Origin: a virus
Direction: 5' to 3' (one strand)
IMG/VR virus record: IMGVR_UViG_3300020392_000084
Coordinates: 1-23,352 of that record
DNA length: 23,352 nt
Every line of letters starts with the position of its first letter. Position 1 is the first letter of the stretch. A program made the translations under genes and the position numbers. Positions 21,407-23,352 of this stretch are shown in pieces. Below the pieces are notes generated by a model. The model did not search any database. It was given only the letters and a program-made list of their open reading frames with translations, and was not told where the DNA came from.

Positions 21407-21844
21407 TTAACCCATACCATAAGCTGTTGCAGCAGCTTTTCCGATTGCTCTAATCTTCATTGCTTTAGCTTGAGACTTGGCTTCAAAATATGCAAGTTGT
21501 CCTCGTAGTCTTTCATTTACAGCATTTTCTCTAAAATCACTTGCTGTAGCAGCTGCCTGACGCCTTTGATTTTCATTATCTATTTCAAAGCTCAAAGCGT
21601 TATTTAATAAAACATCAAGAGCTGATCCACTTATAGCTACATTGTTTTTACGCATTGCCATAGCTGACGCATCATTTAATCCTCTAAAATCATTCCTAAA
21701 TTTTACAGCATTCCTAGATGCATCAAACAAAGCCATGTCTGCCTTTTGTTCTTCTGATTTTGCGTTTCTATCTGCTATTTGTTTGTTATATCTTCCAGCT
21801 GCTTTCACGCTGTCAGCAGCCATAAAATCGCCAATTAATCCCAT
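21407..21844 (-). CDS. Internal virion protein, T7 gp14-like position
   Basis: A 145-residue, alanine-rich helical protein. MGLIGDFMAADSVKAAGRYN begins an amphipathic helix. The middle has NNVAISGSALDVLLNNALSF (68-87), then NENQRRQAAATASDFRENAV, and a final segment KAMKIRAIGKAAATAYGMG. The S-G-S-x-x-D-V-L pattern with flanking long Ala/Arg/Gln helices is shared by small ejection proteins of T7-like and related podoviruses. It probably forms the outer-membrane portion of the ejection channel. Overlaps the GNAT-like gene by one base. Confidence 0.68.
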   Translation of the reverse strand: MGLIGDFMAADSVKAAGRYNKQIADRNAKSEEQKADMALFDASRNAVKFRNDFRGLNDASAMAMRKNNVAISGSALDVLLNNALSFEIDNENQRRQAAATASDFRENAVNERLRGQLAYFEAKSQAKAMKIRAIGKAAATAYGMG

Positions 21845-22284
21845 TATATCACCCTACTAAATAAAATATGATCTCGACCGTCAGTACTGTATTTCCTGGC
21901 AGTGCCTTCTACTTGCATACCTAAGACTTTTATCCACCTTTGAGCGTCTTCCCAATCATGCCTTACATATGCTTGAACTCTATGAAAACTATTTAAATTC
22001 ATAAGTTCGTTTAAAGTTTTTTTAACAAGTTTTGTTACTGTAATTGGATAGTCATATATGATACTTGATCCAATAAACCAGGCATCTCCTACACCATCCC
22101 ATATTGGATAGATGCCACCTGAACAAATTATTTTGCCGTTATTCACAGCTGTAAAAGATAAATTTTTTACAACCATAGTTTCAACAAATTGTGAAACCTC
22201 AATTGCTGGTCTAATCTTTTCGTTATTTACTGAACCACCTAATATTTCTTTTGCGTGGTCAGCTTCAAAATCAACTGTAATCAT
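21844..22284 (-). CDS. GNAT-like protein of the tail/ejection module
   Basis: A 146-residue protein with a GNAT-type layout: strand FTAVNNGKIICSGGIYPIWD (44-63), then DAWFIGSSIIYDYPITVTKL, helix KTLNELMNLNSFHRVQAYV and DWEDAQRWIKVLGMQVEGTA (112-131). The last matches the common A-x-R-W-x-x-x-L-G-F/M strand-helix ending of GNATs. The acetyl-CoA pyrophosphate loop (R/Q-x-x-G-x-G/A) is not evident, so it may be a structural relative without catalysis. Proteins of this type often occupy the slot of T7 gene 13 between tail and internal virion genes. Its start overlaps the tail protein's stop (ATGA). Confidence 0.65.
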   Translation of the reverse strand: MITVDFEADHAKEILGGSVNNEKIRPAIEVSQFVETMVVKNLSFTAVNNGKIICSGGIYPIWDGVGDAWFIGSSIIYDYPITVTKLVKKTLNELMNLNSFHRVQAYVRHDWEDAQRWIKVLGMQVEGTARKYSTDGRDHILFSRVI

Positions 22285-23352
22285 TTATCAAAAACAGATA
22301 CCGTTGGGAATATAGCTAGTATTGTCATTGGTAATGGCTGGTCTTGCTGAATAACGATCGTTGCATCATCATCGTACCCACCTCTAAATTCTACAGTTTT
22401 ATCTCCAGTAAATAATGGTATTGCTGTATCCATTGCATCACCTGAATCTCTAAATGGCACAACATCTAATTCACTGGTAGATGTTCCAACCTTTAATCCT
22501 ACTGATCTAAATAATCTTACAGTTACTTCAGATATTCTTTTTACTTTGCCCTGGGAACTTCCCAAAGCGCTGCCACCGTCAACTCTTAATGTTTCTACTT
22601 TACTTGTAAAAGGCAAACCTATGTGTGCTTTTGTAACAGAACGCTGGAGCGTAACAGCGCCTGAACTTACAGTGACGTTTGGATGCAGTGATCCATCTGC
22701 TAAAACTGAAACAGTTTGACCTTCTAAATGGTCTAGACCTGATATAGTTGTTGCAGCGCTGCCTGAATATGTTAGTCCACTATCAACAAAGAATGCATCT
22801 GTAATATCAGATCCAAAATCAAATCCTGACATTCTTTCAACATATCTTTTTGTTGCTCCACCTATTGTCCTTTTTACAATTAAATAAACTTCATCTTCAT
22901 CTAGATCACCAGGTATAACCGCTACAGATTCAACAACAGCATTACCTGATCCAAATACACCACCGATAATATGCCTATGCCAAGCAACAACTTGCTCTTC
23001 TCTTCTATATGTCATGCATGATAGGACGCCGTCTGATCTAACCGTCCATGCAACGCTGTCAGGCTCTTGCTGATAAGCGAAAGCTGTGATACCGCCCTCT
23101 GTTATATGTTCAGCTAAAATAGTCATGTCAGGCGCTACATAACTGTCTGATTCATTACTAAAAATTAATTCACGCAGTTTTCTTTTAGCACGCTGTAAAA
23201 ACAATGTAGCATTACCAACTTGCATTGGCTGGATATCAGCTGATCCATATGTTGTTTGTTGTTTGATCTGCGTATTGTTTGGCTTCAATGGTTCATCAAA
23301 ACCTGACGCTCTAACAATAAATTCACCACCACTAGTACCAACTATGAGCTGC
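22281..23352 (-). CDS. Phage tail protein, C-terminal part (start beyond window)
   Basis: The open frame continues to the right edge without a start; a TTG at 23288 is an internal leucine, because the codons before it read on as QLIVGTSGGEFIVRASGFDE. About 357 residues are visible. The conserved stretch NTQIKQQTTYGSADIQPMQV, LFLQRAKRKLRELIF, HITEGGITAFAYQQEPDSVA and TYRREEQVVAWHRHIIGG is typical of the tail tube/stabilisation protein of BPP-1-like and related podoviruses (database names vary, some as FCCH-domain protein). The C-terminal part is beta-rich. Position before the gp13-, gp14- and gp15-like genes corresponds to T7 gene 12 (tail tubular protein B, nozzle). The family match is strong; the precise tail location is inferred. 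Confidence 0.75.
   Translation of the reverse strand, partial: QLIVGTSGGEFIVRASGFDEPLKPNNTQIKQQTTYGSADIQPMQVGNATLFLQRAKRKLRELIFSNESDSYVAPDMTILAEHITEGGITAFAYQQEPDSVAWTVRSDGVLSCMTYRREEQVVAWHRHIIGGVFGSGNAVVESVAVIPGDLDEDEVYLIVKRTIGGATKRYVERMSGFDFGSDITDAFFVDSGLTYSGSAATTISGLDHLEGQTVSVLADGSLHPNVTVSSGAVTLQRSVTKAHIGLPFTSKVETLRVDGGSALGSSQGKVKRISEVTVRLFRSVGLKVGTSTSELDVVPFRDSGDAMDTAIPLFTGDKTVEFRGGYDDDATIVIQQDQPLPMTILAIFPTVSVFDK

Noticed and set aside
22281-23288. A complete tail gene starting at TTG 23288
   Set aside because: The same frame stays open to the window edge with conserved tail-protein sequence before the TTG, so the TTG is an internal leucine.

Overview
The window is part of the genome of a temperate, short-tailed (podovirus-like) phage. 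The DNA is AT-rich. Its recognisable families (paired internal-virion proteins, LamG/SPRY tail adhesin, small lysine-rich proteins at the end of the late operon) are ones I associate with marine alphaproteobacterial phages of SAR11- or SAR116-type hosts. That host assignment is inference. Both window edges cut through phage genes (a nuclease-like gene at the left, a tail gene at the right), so no host flank is visible.

Layout. (1) Bases 1-400: a leftward early operon begins here with a Cro-type HTH gene followed by a truncated VRR-NUC-like nuclease, facing a rightward 220-residue HTH regulator. The intergenic region holds a bidirectional promoter/operator. (2) Bases 400-3683, plus strand: regulator, a second copy of the operator with a near-consensus promoter, then a recombination operon: PD-(D/E)XK exonuclease, 45-residue membrane peptide, conserved phage protein, Rad52/ERF-like single-strand annealing protein, unknown protein, and an excisionase-like HTH protein. 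(3) Bases 3691-5009, minus strand: a tyrosine integrase preceded by a coupled 56-residue gene. (4) Bases 5010-5329: integrase promoter and a complete attP, consisting of the 3' half of tRNA-Asp(GTC) with paired TGTCTACA arm-type sites on both sides. (5) Bases 5330-23352, minus strand: a tightly packed late operon read right to left. It encodes a tail protein (cut by the window edge), GNAT-like protein, internal-virion-like proteins, tail fibre, LamG/SPRY adhesin, tail-assembly-chaperone-like protein, a group of small membrane proteins, holin, M15 endolysin, and six tiny mostly very basic proteins ending beside attP.

Working model. The regulator(s) bind a repeated ATTGACA / TGTCAAT-type operator that overlaps the promoters for the leftward early genes and the recombination operon. 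Related half-sites lie at the integrase promoter. Integrase and the Xis-like protein would insert and excise the genome at the host tRNA-Asp gene. After induction, the late operon builds an ejection machine whose order matches T7 genes 12-17, then lyses the cell. An intrinsic terminator inside the ejection-protein block may set how much of the distal genes is made.

Six short genes not apparent from a simple length cut-off were found by reading overlaps: 2059-2196, 4839-5009, 5330-5434, 5922-6092, 6334-6501 and 8333-8503 (GTG start). I see no CRISPR array, insertion sequence, complete tRNA, rRNA or diversity-generating retroelement.
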